Shown here in pieces: positions 1 to 8,538 of a DNA stretch of 40,024 nt. Source of the stretch: Lysobacteraceae bacterium PS02065 (lineage in GTDB: Bacteria > Pseudomonadota > Gammaproteobacteria > Xanthomonadales > Rhodanobacteraceae); assembly GCA_029959555.1 (NCBI GenBank), contig JASCPI010000046.1:1-40024 (forward strand). The letters run 5' to 3'. A program made the position numbers and the translations under genes. The notes under the pieces were generated by a model that was given only the letters and a program-made list of their open reading frames with translations, did no database searches and was not told the DNA's origin. The stretch's first letter is position 1. Every line of letters starts with the position of its first letter.

Positions 1-463
<463 letters not shown>

Positions 464-467
<4 letters not shown>

Positions 468-1522
468 CCGATCACCGTTTCCTGCGCGCGCTGCGCCGCG
501 AGCCCGTCGACACGACGCCTGTCTGGATCATGCGCCAGGCCGGCCGCTACCTGCCGGAGTACCGCGCCACGCGCGCTCGCGCCGGCAGCTTCCTCGCGCT
601 GGCCAAGACGCCCGAGCTCGCCTGCGAGGTGACCCTGCAGCCGCTCGAACGCTTCCCGCTCGATGCGGCGATCCTGTTCTCCGACATCCTCACCATTCCC
701 GACGCGATGGGCCTAGGCCTGCATTTCGTCGAGGGCGAGGGTCCGAAGTTCGCGCATCCGCTGCGCAGCGCGGCCGACATCGCGCGCCTCGGCGTGCCCG
801 ATCCCGAAGGCGAGCTGCGCTACGTCACCGACGCGGTGCGCCTGATCCGCCGCGAACTGCACGACCGCGTGCCGCTGATCGGCTTCTCGGGCAGCCCGTG
901 GACGCTCGCCTGCTACATGATCGAGGGCGAAGGCTCGTCGAATTTCGCACGCGCCAAGGCGCTCATGTGGAACGACCCGGCCTCGCTGCACCACCTGCTC
1001 GACATCAACGCGCAGGCGGTCACGCGCTACCTCGCCGCGCAGGCCGCGGCGGGTGCACAGGCGCTCATGGTGTTCGACACCTGGGGCGGCATGCTCGCCC
1101 CGGCGGCGTTCCGCGAGTACTCGCAGCGCTACCTCGTGCAGGTCGCGCAGTCGCTCAAGGCCGACGCCACGACACGCGACATCCCGCTGATCCTGTTCTC
1201 GAAGGGTGCCAACGGCCATCTCGAGGGTCTCGCGGCGAGCGGCTGCGACGCCCTCGGCGTCGACTGGACGATCGAACTCGGCGAGGCGCGCAGGCGCGTC
1301 GGTGACCGCGTCGCCCTGCAGGGCAACCTCGATCCGGCCACGCTGCATGCGCAACCCGACGGCATCCGCGCCGCGGTCAAGGCGACACTCGACAGCTTCG
1401 GACGCGGCCCCGGGCACGTGTTCAACCTCGGCCACGGCATCACGCCCGACATCGACCCCGCGCACGTCGCCGTGCTCGTCGACGCGGTGCACGAATACGG
1501 CCGCGGCTCCGCGACGCCCTAG
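464..1522 (+). CDS. hemE: Uroporphyrinogen III decarboxylase
   Basis: This cytoplasmic enzyme removes four acetate carboxyls from uroporphyrinogen III to give coproporphyrinogen III in heme synthesis. The 352-residue protein matches the usual length. The family signature PVWIMRQAGRYLPEYR lies at residues 19-34, the active-site Asp is D74 in FSDILTIP, and the late blocks ALQGNLDP and FNLGHGITPDIDP are present. The start is taken as TTG at 464: it gives the typical N-terminus MTDHRFLRAL, has AGGAG 6-10 nt upstream (453-457), and overlaps the TGA of the SPOR gene in TTGA, which implies translational coupling. An ATG at 329 in the same frame would add 45 residues with no family match. The 3' end overlaps the convergent sensor kinase by 4 nt in CTAG. 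Confidence 0.96.
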
Positions 1523-4500
1523 CCCGCGAGTACCGTGTCGAGCGCGGCCTCGAGCGCCGCGCGCGTCAGCGGCTTGCGCAGCAGCAGGTTCATGCCCGCG
1601 GCGCGCACGTCGCCGTGCTCGTCGACGCCCGAGCGCGCAGTCACCGCGACCAGCGGCAGCTGCGGTGCGTCGATGCGCTCGCGATTGCGCAGCAGGCGCG
1701 CGAGCTGCAGGCCGTCGATGCCGGGCAGATCGAGGTCGACGAGGGCGACATCGAGGTCGTCGCGGCGGCTGGTCTCGGCGAGCGCCGCGAGGGCATGCGG
1801 CACGTGCGTGGCGCGATGCCCCGCCGCCTCGAGCATGCCGGTCACGACGGCCGCCACGATAGGGTCGTCCTCGACCACGAGCACGCGCAAGCCGCGCCGA
1901 CGTGACGCGGAGGTGTCGTCCGCGGGATCGGCGACGAGCTCGGGTGGCGGCACGGCGATCGCGGCCAGCGGAAGGTCGACGGTGACGCGCGTGCCTTCGC
2001 CGATGCGACTGTCGACCTCGATGCGCCCGCCCATGATGTCCGCGAGCTGGCGGCAGATCGAGAGTCCGAGTCCGCTGCCGCCATGGCGCTGCAGGACGCC
2101 GTCGGATTGTTCGAAACGCCCGAAAAGGCGCGCACGCATCGCCTCGCTCATGCCGGGGCCCGTGTCGGAAACGTGGATCCTCAGGCCTTCGCCACGCGCG
2201 AGGCGTACGTCGACACGCCCATGCTCGGTGAACTTGAGTGCGTTGCCGACGAGGTTGAGCACGACCTGCTTGACGCGCATCGCGTCACCTCGCACGTACG
2301 CCGGGGTGTCCTCGTCGACCCCGGTCGACAGCACGAGCTGCTTGCGTGCCGCGATCGGCTCCTGCAGGGCGACCACCTCGCGGAGCAAGGCCACAGGATC
2401 GAACGGCCGCTCCTCGAGCGCGAGCTTGCCGGCTTCGATGCGCACGAGATCGAGGCCGTCGTTGACGACGCGCATGAGCAGCTCGCCGGAACGGGCGATC
2501 GCCTCGACCTGGCGCTGCTGACGGGCGTCGAGCGGCGTGTCGCGCAGCAACTCGGCCATGCCGAGCATGCCGGTCATCGGCGTTCGGATCTCGTGACTCA
2601 TCATGGCGAGGAAATCCGACTTCACTTCGGCGAGGCGTTCCGCCGACCGGCGCTGCTGTTCGGCGAGGGCCAGCGCGTGGCCTCGCGAGATGCGTGCGCG
2701 CCACACCTTGACGACCACGGCCACGAGTGCGAGTGCCGCGGCGAGGTAGCCGAGATAGGCCCACGGCGTGCGCCATGGTGCCGGCCGCACGCGCACGGCG
2801 ACCGTCGTGCCCATCTCGCTCCAGATGCCGTCGGCGTTGGCGGCGCGCACGCGCAGCACGTGGTCGCCGGCGGGAAGCAACGGGAACACGCGCTCGCCAC
2901 GCGAGCCCGTGTCGACCCAGTCGCCGTCGAAATCGTCGAGACGGAAGCGGTAGCGATTGCCGCGCGCGTTGACGAACGACAATGCACGCACCTCGACGGT
3001 CAGATCGCGATCGTCGTGACGCAGCACGGCCGGTGCCGCGGGATCGAGCTCCACGCGCTCGCCGTCGCGGCGCACCGTCACCCCGACCAGGTGCAGCGGC
3101 GGCGGTGGTGCGTCGAAGCGCATCGCCGACGGATCGAACGCGACGACGCCGTTGAGCGTGGCCGCGTACACCTCGCCGCCGGGGCCGAGCGCGAACGGAC
3201 CGTCGAGAAGTTCGGAACCGGGCAGGCCGTCGCGTTCGGCGAAGCGCCGCAGGTCGCGCGTGCGCGGATCGAATCGCCACAGCCCGCGCCCGCTGCCGAT
3301 CCACACGCTGTGGTCGCGCGCGACGACGAGATCGGTCACGCGCATCGCGGGCCAGCCCTCGTCCCCGCCGACGCGATCGTCGAGCACGAGCCGCCCGGCC
3401 TCCATGCGGTAGCGCTCGAGCGTGCCGAGCCGATGCAGCCACAGGCTGCCGTCCACCGCGAACGCGAACGCGTCGACGGGTCCCGACGGGCCTCCCTCGA
3501 CATCGTCGAACCGGTCGCGCACCTCGTCGTGACGCTGCATGCCCGTGCCCGCGGCGACCCACGGCGAACCCTTCGCATCGACTCTCAACGCGCCGATGTC
3601 GGCACTGCGCAGCGTGCCGTCGCGCGGTGTGTAGCGACGCACGCCGAGCGTCGAGGCGTCGATGCGCGCGACGCCACCGCCGACCACCGCGGCCCACACC
3701 ACATCGCCCGGCGCCTCGGCGAGGATGCCGACGTAGCCGACCGGCAAGGCATCCGCACGCGAGGCATCGACCTCGAATTCGAAGGTGTCGCCACTCTCCA
3801 GGGCATGGCGACGCAACCCGGCCTGATGGCCGACCCATACGTGACGGCCAAGCGGCAGGACCGCGCGCACGACGAAGCCCCGTACGCCGAGCCGGCCACC
3901 CCAGCGTTCGACCTGGCCGCTGCCCGCGTCGATGCGGTCGAGGCCGTCGCGGCCACTGGTCGCCCACACGTTGCCGTCGCCGTCGAGGGCGACGCCGCGG
4001 ATGCGCGCATGGCGCAGGCTGTCGTCCTGGCCGGGGCGGTGCCGCCAGGCGGCGAAGTTGCGCCAGTGCGCACCGAGCCGTGCGATGCCGCCGTCGGCGA
4101 ACGCGAACCACATGCCGCCCTCGTGGTCGCGCAGGATGTCCGCGACCTGCGTGCCGGGCATCTCGCCCGGAATGAACTCGCTCGAGTCGTAGCGGTGCTC
4201 GCCCTCGCCGTCGACGTGCACGATGCCGCCCGACGTACCCGCCCACAACCCGCCGGCGGCGTCGCGCATCATCGCGCGCACGACGAGCCCCGAGGAATCG
4301 AACACCTCGCCCGCGAACGCGAGCGAGGCGTCGACGCGCGCGATGCCGAGGCTCGTGCCGACCAGCATCGTGCCGTCGGGTTCGGCGAGAAGGCTCGTCA
4401 CGAGCAGGCCGCGCGGTCCTGCCCGTTCGAACGGCGGCAACGCGACGTGCACGATGCGGCCGTCGTCGAGGCGTACGTCGAGGCCCTGGTCCGTCCCGAT

Positions 4501-5082
4501 CCATAGACGGCCGCGACCATCGACGCGCAGCGCGAGGATCACGTCCGAGCGAAGGCTGGACGGCTCGTCCGGGTCGTGCACGATGCGTTCGACACGGCCG
4601 TCCTCGCGCAGCCGGTTGAGGCCGCCGAGGTAGGTGCCGGCCCACACCGAACCCTCCGGATCGACGGCGAGCGCGAACACGTCGTCGCTGCCGAGGCTGT
4701 AGGGATCGCCTGCGACATGCCGGAAACGGCGGAACCGGCCGTCCGACAGCAGCAGGTTGACGCCCGCCGCCTCGCCGCCGCACCAGACGCGCCCCTGCGC
4801 ATCGATCGCGAGCGCGGACACGTCGTTGCCCGACAGCGAGTGCGCATCACGCGGATCGTGTTGCCAGACACGGAAACCCAGTCCGTCGTAGCGCGCGAGC
4901 CCGTCACGCGTGCCGATCCAGACGAAACCGTCGGGATCCTGCTCGATCGCCGCGACGACGCTCGACGGCAGGCCGTCGGCGACGCGCAGGCTCTCGAACA
5001 AGGGCGGCGACGGCGGCAGCTCCGCGCGGACGCCCGTCGTCGCAAGCATGCACGCCAGCAGCATGCCGATCCTCGAAGACAT
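1519..5082 (-). CDS. Hybrid sensor histidine kinase with two-component propeller ectodomain
   Basis: The 1187-residue inner-membrane sensor starts at ATG 5082, preceded by GGGAGGA 7 nt upstream. The open frame runs to 6573 but lacks any signal there. A signal peptide ends near residue 20 (VRA/ELPP). Next come about 14 propeller blades with the WIGTxxGLxRxD pattern (roughly 30-680), enough for two seven-bladed propellers, then a Y_Y_Y domain (about 700-765) and one TM segment (about 772-795). A HisKA domain follows with phospho-acceptor H830 in MMSHEIRTP, then HATPase_c with N box near 940 and GSGLGLS near 1004. A C-terminal receiver has VVEDD, phospho-acceptor D1116 in LVDLDLP and the conserved Lys in RKPL. 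There is no HPt or DNA-binding output, so the phosphate probably goes to a partner elsewhere. The ligand cannot be read from sequence; glycans are sensed by some relatives. Confidence 0.93.
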   Translation of the reverse strand: MSSRIGMLLACMLATTGVRAELPPSPPLFESLRVADGLPSSVVAAIEQDPDGFVWIGTRDGLARYDGLGFRVWQHDPRDAHSLSGNDVSALAIDAQGRVWCGGEAAGVNLLLSDGRFRRFRHVAGDPYSLGSDDVFALAVDPEGSVWAGTYLGGLNRLREDGRVERIVHDPDEPSSLRSDVILALRVDGRGRLWIGTDQGLDVRLDDGRIVHVALPPFERAGPRGLLVTSLLAEPDGTMLVGTSLGIARVDASLAFAGEVFDSSGLVVRAMMRDAAGGLWAGTSGGIVHVDGEGEHRYDSSEFIPGEMPGTQVADILRDHEGGMWFAFADGGIARLGAHWRNFAAWRHRPGQDDSLRHARIRGVALDGDGNVWATSGRDGLDRIDAGSGQVERWGGRLGVRGFVVRAVLPLGRHVWVGHQAGLRRHALESGDTFEFEVDASRADALPVGYVGILAEAPGDVVWAAVVGGGVARIDASTLGVRRYTPRDGTLRSADIGALRVDAKGSPWVAAGTGMQRHDEVRDRFDDVEGGPSGPVDAFAFAVDGSLWLHRLGTLERYRMEAGRLVLDDRVGGDEGWPAMRVTDLVVARDHSVWIGSGRGLWRFDPRTRDLRRFAERDGLPGSELLDGPFALGPGGEVYAATLNGVVAFDPSAMRFDAPPPPLHLVGVTVRRDGERVELDPAAPAVLRHDDRDLTVEVRALSFVNARGNRYRFRLDDFDGDWVDTGSRGERVFPLLPAGDHVLRVRAANADGIWSEMGTTVAVRVRPAPWRTPWAYLGYLAAALALVAVVVKVWRARISRGHALALAEQQRRSAERLAEVKSDFLAMMSHEIRTPMTGMLGMAELLRDTPLDARQQRQVEAIARSGELLMRVVNDGLDLVRIEAGKLALEERPFDPVALLREVVALQEPIAARKQLVLSTGVDEDTPAYVRGDAMRVKQVVLNLVGNALKFTEHGRVDVRLARGEGLRIHVSDTGPGMSEAMRARLFGRFEQSDGVLQRHGGSGLGLSICRQLADIMGGRIEVDSRIGEGTRVTVDLPLAAIAVPPPELVADPADDTSASRRRGLRVLVVEDDPIVAAVVTGMLEAAGHRATHVPHALAALAETSRRDDLDVALVDLDLPGIDGLQLARLLRNRERIDAPQLPLVAVTARSGVDEHGDVRAAGMNLLLRKPLTRAALEAALDTVLAG

Positions 5083-5156
5083 TCCGTGTCCTCCCGATGG
5101 TGCGTGCGGCCATGGTGCCAGCGCGCGCGCGACACGGCCAGTGTGCGGCGACCGGC

Positions 5157-5162
5157 TAGAAT
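5157..5162 (+). promoter_or_regulatory. -10 box TAGAAT giving a probably leaderless GTPase mRNA
   Basis: TAGAAT (consensus TATAAT) ends 7 nt before the ATG at 5170, so transcription would begin at or next to the start codon. No Shine-Dalgarno sequence precedes that ATG, which fits leaderless translation. No convincing -35 was found. Confidence 0.5.
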
Positions 5163-5169
5163 CGGCCGC

Positions 5170-6681
5170 ATGTCGACACCCCGCGTTCCCCTTCGTCTGG
5201 TCCTGTTCGCCGTGATCGCGATCGGCGGCGTGCTGCTGGTCGGCTTCCTCGTCGGCCTCGCCAACAGCCTGCTCGAGCTCTACGAGCGCATGACCGCGCT
5301 GCCGCTGCTGCTGCGCGTGCCGCTGCTGGCCGCGCTGGCCCTCGCGGTCGTCGCGACCGGCGTGCTCGCCTGGCGGCTGATGCGGCCTGCGTCGCGCGAC
5401 GACGCGAAAGCCCCGGTCGGACGTCCCGTCGCGGCCTCGCGTGACGCGATCGAGGTGCGCGTCGCCGAACTGCAGGCCCGCGACGCCTCTGCGGCCTCGT
5501 TGCGCGACGAACTCGCCGAACTCGACAGGCGTCGGGTCGAGGGCGACTGCCATGTCGCCCTGTTCGGCGAGATCAGCACCGGCAAATCGAGCCTCGTGCG
5601 CGCACTCGCCGCCGACGCCGCTCCCGATGTCGATGCCCTCGGCGGCACCACGCGCGCGGTGCACCATTTCCGCGGCCGCCTGCCCGACGGCCGCGACCTC
5701 GTACTCGCCGACATGCCCGGCACCGCGGAAGTCGACGGCCTGCAGCGCGAGCAGCTCGCGCGCGACGAGGCCCTGCGCGCGCATGCGGTCGTCTACGTCG
5801 TCGCCTCCGACCTCACGCGCCAGCAGGACGCCGAGCTGCGCTGGCTGGCCACGTTCGGCAAACCGCTGGTGCTCGTGCTCAACAAGGCCGACCAGCTCGG
5901 CGGCGACGAACGCGCGCAACTGCTCGCGCGCTTCGACGAGCGCTATCGCGACGTCGTGCGCGAGCGCGTGGTCGCGCGCCCGGGTGGCCGCGAGCGCATC
6001 GAGCGCCATCTCGCCGACGGCAGCGTCGAGACCGTCGAACGCGAGCGCGAGGCCGACGTCGGTGCCTTGCGCGAGGCTTTGCAGCGCCTCACGCGCGGCG
6101 GCACCGAAGCGCTCGAACCCGCGCGCGAGGCCGCCGTGCTCGCGCGTGTCGCCGAGCGCAGCGACGCGATCGCCGCGGACATCGCGGCACGCGAAGCCGA
6201 GGCCACGATCGCGCGCTACACGCGACGCGCCGTCGTCGGGGCGATGGCCGCGGTCGCGCCCGGCAGCGACGTGCTGATCCAGGGTGCACTCGGCACCGGC
6301 CTCGTGCGCGAACTCGCGCGCCTGCACGGCGTGCCGGTACGCGAGCTCGACGTCGAGGCCCTGCTCGCGCGGCTCGGCCTGACCGTGCGCAACACCACCG
6401 CGATCGTGCTCGCGATCGCCGGCAACGCGCTCAAGGCGTTCCCGGGCCTCGGCACACTCGGTGGTGGTGTGCTGCACGCGATCGCCTACGGCCTCGTGTT
6501 CGACAGCCTCGGCCGTGCGGTCGCGGCGACGCTGGCCGAACACGCGCGCCTCGATCAGGCCGATACCGAGCAACGCGTGCGCGCGCTGCTCGCCGAGCCG
6601 GGCCAGGCGCGGCTCGAGCGCGTCGCGCGCCTCGTGCTGGAGAGCTGGCGCGATCGCGAGGACACACCGCGCAAGGATTGA
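5170..6681 (+). CDS. Membrane-anchored YcjF/DUF697-type GTPase
   Basis: This 503-residue protein has two N-terminal hydrophobic segments (about 8-30 and 44-69), then a P-loop GTPase domain. G1 is GEISTGKS at 133-140, the G2-like GGTTR is at 159-162, G3 is DMPG at 181-184 and G4 is NKAD at 238-241. The C-terminal third (from about residue 345) is hydrophobic and Ala/Gly-rich with the block GSDVLIQGALGTGLVRELA. That resembles the DUF697 half of YcjF-like GTPases, which is thought to contact membranes. ATG 5170 is chosen because it opens the TM segment and sits 7 nt behind TAGAAT; the frame is open upstream to 4576 only as a shadow of the sensor kinase. A shorter paralogue lies at 8539-9906, across the YceI/b561 genes. 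Exact role unknown: envelope stress, membrane remodelling or assembly are guesses. Confidence 0.85.
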   Translation: MSTPRVPLRLVLFAVIAIGGVLLVGFLVGLANSLLELYERMTALPLLLRVPLLAALALAVVATGVLAWRLMRPASRDDAKAPVGRPVAASRDAIEVRVAELQARDASAASLRDELAELDRRRVEGDCHVALFGEISTGKSSLVRALAADAAPDVDALGGTTRAVHHFRGRLPDGRDLVLADMPGTAEVDGLQREQLARDEALRAHAVVYVVASDLTRQQDAELRWLATFGKPLVLVLNKADQLGGDERAQLLARFDERYRDVVRERVVARPGGRERIERHLADGSVETVEREREADVGALREALQRLTRGGTEALEPAREAAVLARVAERSDAIAADIAAREAEATIARYTRRAVVGAMAAVAPGSDVLIQGALGTGLVRELARLHGVPVRELDVEALLARLGLTVRNTTAIVLAIAGNALKAFPGLGTLGGGVLHAIAYGLVFDSLGRAVAATLAEHARLDQADTEQRVRALLAEPGQARLERVARLVLESWRDREDTPRKD

Positions 6682-6752
6682 TCACGCCGCGGCGACACAC
6701 CGTCCCGCGGCCGCCGGTGGCGGCGACCACGGGTTTTTGCCAAGCTGGCCGC

Positions 6753-7379
6753 ATGCGCCGGACCGCCGCCCTGATGCTGCCCTTGCTGATCGCCGCCGCG
6801 CCGGCCACGGCGCGCGCTGTCGACACGACGACGTGGCGGCTCGACACCACCCACACGCAGATCGTGTTCTTCGCGGATCATCTGGGCCTTTCGAACGGCA
6901 TCGGGCGCGTGCACGTGCGCGAAGGCTGGTTCCGCTTCGATCCCGACGACTGGTCGACCGCGCAGGTCGAGGTCGTGATCGACCTCGCCAGCGTCGACAT
7001 GGGCGACGCGAAATGGAGCGACGCGGTGCGTTCGGGGCAATTCCTCGACGTGTCGCGCTGGCCGACCGCGCGCTTCACCGCATCGCGCCTCGAGAAGACC
7101 GGCGACGCCGCCGGCATCCTGCACGGCGAGCTGACTTTGCGCGGCACGGCGCAGCCGGTCGAGCTCGCGGTCACGTTCAACCGCATCGGCCGCGATCCGT
7201 ACGCGTTCCGCACCAAGGCCGGCTTCACCGCCACGACCACGCTCGCGCGCGGCGCCTTCGGCATGACGCGCTTCGCCGACGTGGTCGGCGAGAACGTTTC
7301 GCTGCGCATCGAGGTCGAAGGCATCCGCGACGCCAAGGCAGAGGAGAAGACCACCGATGGCACTGAAGAGCAGCACTGA
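6753..7379 (+). CDS. YceI-family periplasmic lipid-binding protein (first copy)
   Basis: The 208-residue exported protein has a signal peptide of about 22 residues (MRRTAALMLP... to ATARA), then a YceI lipocalin-like barrel. It opens with WRLDTTHTQIVFFADHLG and contains VVIDLASVDMGD, FLDVSRWPTARF and GELTLRGTAQPVELAV, all standard YceI blocks. The family binds long polyisoprenoids such as ubiquinone precursors in the periplasm. ATG 6753 is preferred over an in-frame ATG at 6678 because it opens directly on the signal peptide. The last 23 nt overlap the cytochrome b561 start, so the two are coupled. The C-terminus ends in a charged Lys/Glu tail. It differs clearly from the second YceI two genes on, so the pair is an old duplication or two separate lineages. 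Confidence 0.93.
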   Translation: MRRTAALMLPLLIAAAPATARAVDTTTWRLDTTHTQIVFFADHLGLSNGIGRVHVREGWFRFDPDDWSTAQVEVVIDLASVDMGDAKWSDAVRSGQFLDVSRWPTARFTASRLEKTGDAAGILHGELTLRGTAQPVELAVTFNRIGRDPYAFRTKAGFTATTTLARGAFGMTRFADVVGENVSLRIEVEGIRDAKAEEKTTDGTEEQH

Positions 7380-7935
7380 GCGCTGGGGCGGCGTCGCCAA
7401 GACGTTCCACTGGATCATGGCGCTCGGCATCATCGGCGTCGGCATCCTCGGCCTGTACATGACCGGCATGGACCGCGGCATGGCCAAGGTCAACACGTTC
7501 GCGCTGCACAAGTCGATCGGCCTGACCCTGCTCGCGCTCGCGCTGCTGCGCCTGGCCTGGCGCTTCGTCGACCGCAAGCCGCGCGACGAGGCGATGCCGC
7601 GCTGGCAGCGCATCGCCGCGCACGCGACCCACGGCCTGCTCTACCTGCTCATGCTCGCGATCCCGCTCAGCGGCTGGCTGTTCAATTCCGCACGCGGGTA
7701 CGCGCTGCAGTGGTTCAAGCAGTTCAACCTGCCCGCGCTGGTCGAGAAGAACGAATCGCTCGGCGATCTCGCGATCACCTTGCACGTCGCGTTCTTCTGG
7801 ATCCTCGCCGCGCTGCTCGTCGCGCACGTCGGCGGCGCGCTCATGCACCATGTCTTCGAACGCGACAACACCTTGCTGCGCATGCTCCCGTTCGCGCGCC
7901 TGCGCAAGCGCCCTGAAGGAGAATCATCCCCATGA
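7357..7935 (+). CDS. Cytochrome b561 (CybB family)
   Basis: This 192-residue inner-membrane protein has four TM helices and carries two b hemes. The likely axial ligands are H18 (FHW), H51 (ALHKSIG), H143 (TLHVAF) and H157 (AHVGG), in the same order and spacing as E. coli CybB. RWGGVAKTFHW at the N-terminus is typical. The family moves electrons between quinol and periplasmic acceptors, and some members act as superoxide:ubiquinone oxidoreductases. GAGGAG at 7341-7346 precedes ATG 7357 by 10 nt. The gene overlaps YceI-1 by 23 nt upstream and YceI-2 by 4 nt (ATGA) downstream, so the three form one translationally coupled operon. YceI and b561 genes are often paired, consistent with YceI supplying a quinone-like partner (inference). 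Confidence 0.94.
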   Translation: MALKSSTERWGGVAKTFHWIMALGIIGVGILGLYMTGMDRGMAKVNTFALHKSIGLTLLALALLRLAWRFVDRKPRDEAMPRWQRIAAHATHGLLYLLMLAIPLSGWLFNSARGYALQWFKQFNLPALVEKNESLGDLAITLHVAFFWILAALLVAHVGGALMHHVFERDNTLLRMLPFARLRKRPEGESSP

Positions 7936-8480
7936 CACCCCGCATCCTCGCCCCGTTGCTCGGCCTGCTCGTCGCCACGCCCGCGTTCGCGGCCGACTAC
8001 ACGGTCGGCGCCGGCAGCACGCTCGGCTTCACCTCGAGCTTCCAGGGCGAGAGCTTCGACGGCACGTTCAAGACGTTCGAGGCGACGATCCGCTACGACC
8101 CCGCCGACCTCGCGACGGCGTCGTTCGACGTGAACGTCGACCTCGCCAGCGTCGTCACCGGCGACGCGGATCGTGACGGCGCGCTGCCCGATGCCGAGTT
8201 CTTCGACGTCAAGAAGGCGCCCAAGGCGCACTTCAAGACCACCGCGTTCCGCAAGGAAGGCGCCGGCGTCGTCGCCGAGGGCACGCTCACGCTCAAGGGC
8301 GTGACCAAGCCGGTCACGCTCGCGGTCACGTTCACGCCTGCCGGAACGGGCGCGACGCTCGACGTGACCACGACGCTGAAGCGCCTCGAGTTCAACGTCG
8401 GCACCGGCGAGTACGCCGACACCTCGACGATCGCCGATGCGGTCAAGGTCAAGGGCAGCCTCAAGCTCGTCGCGAAGTGA
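7932..8480 (+). CDS. YceI-family periplasmic protein (second copy)
   Basis: This 182-residue YceI protein has a clear 20-residue signal peptide ending TPAFA/ADYTV. The barrel shows LGFTSSFQGESFDGTFKTF, VNVDLASVVTGDADRD, AEFFDVKKAPKAHF and GTLTLKGVTKPVTLAV. It starts at ATG 7932, inside the stop of the cytochrome gene (ATGA), with AAGGAGAA at 7916-7923, the strongest ribosome-binding site of the cluster. It matches canonical YceI more closely than the upstream copy does. The likely role is binding an isoprenoid or quinone-like lipid in the periplasm next to cytochrome b561. Confidence 0.95.
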   Translation: MTPRILAPLLGLLVATPAFAADYTVGAGSTLGFTSSFQGESFDGTFKTFEATIRYDPADLATASFDVNVDLASVVTGDADRDGALPDAEFFDVKKAPKAHFKTTAFRKEGAGVVAEGTLTLKGVTKPVTLAVTFTPAGTGATLDVTTTLKRLEFNVGTGEYADTSTIADAVKVKGSLKLVAK

Positions 8481-8526
8481 CCCGGAACGCGAGCCGGTCG
8501 CGCTTCCCGCGCCGCCGGCCCGCGCA

Positions 8527-8532
8527 TACCAT
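8527..8532 (+). promoter_or_regulatory. -10 box TACCAT, leaderless GTG start
   Basis: TACCAT ends 6 nt before the GTG at 8539, so the start codon would itself be near +1. No Shine-Dalgarno is visible. The arrangement mirrors that of the other GTPase gene at 5157-5172. Confidence 0.4.
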
Positions 8533-8538
8533 CGCGGC

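Noticed and set aside
2083..4506. 807-codon plus-strand frame inside the sensor kinase
   Set aside because: Shadow of the propeller repeats; no ribosome site and Arg/His-rich composition.
5083..6573. N-terminal extension of the sensor kinase frame to 6573
   Set aside because: It would run antisense through the GTPase gene; the ATG at 5082 has a strong ribosome site and opens on a signal peptide.
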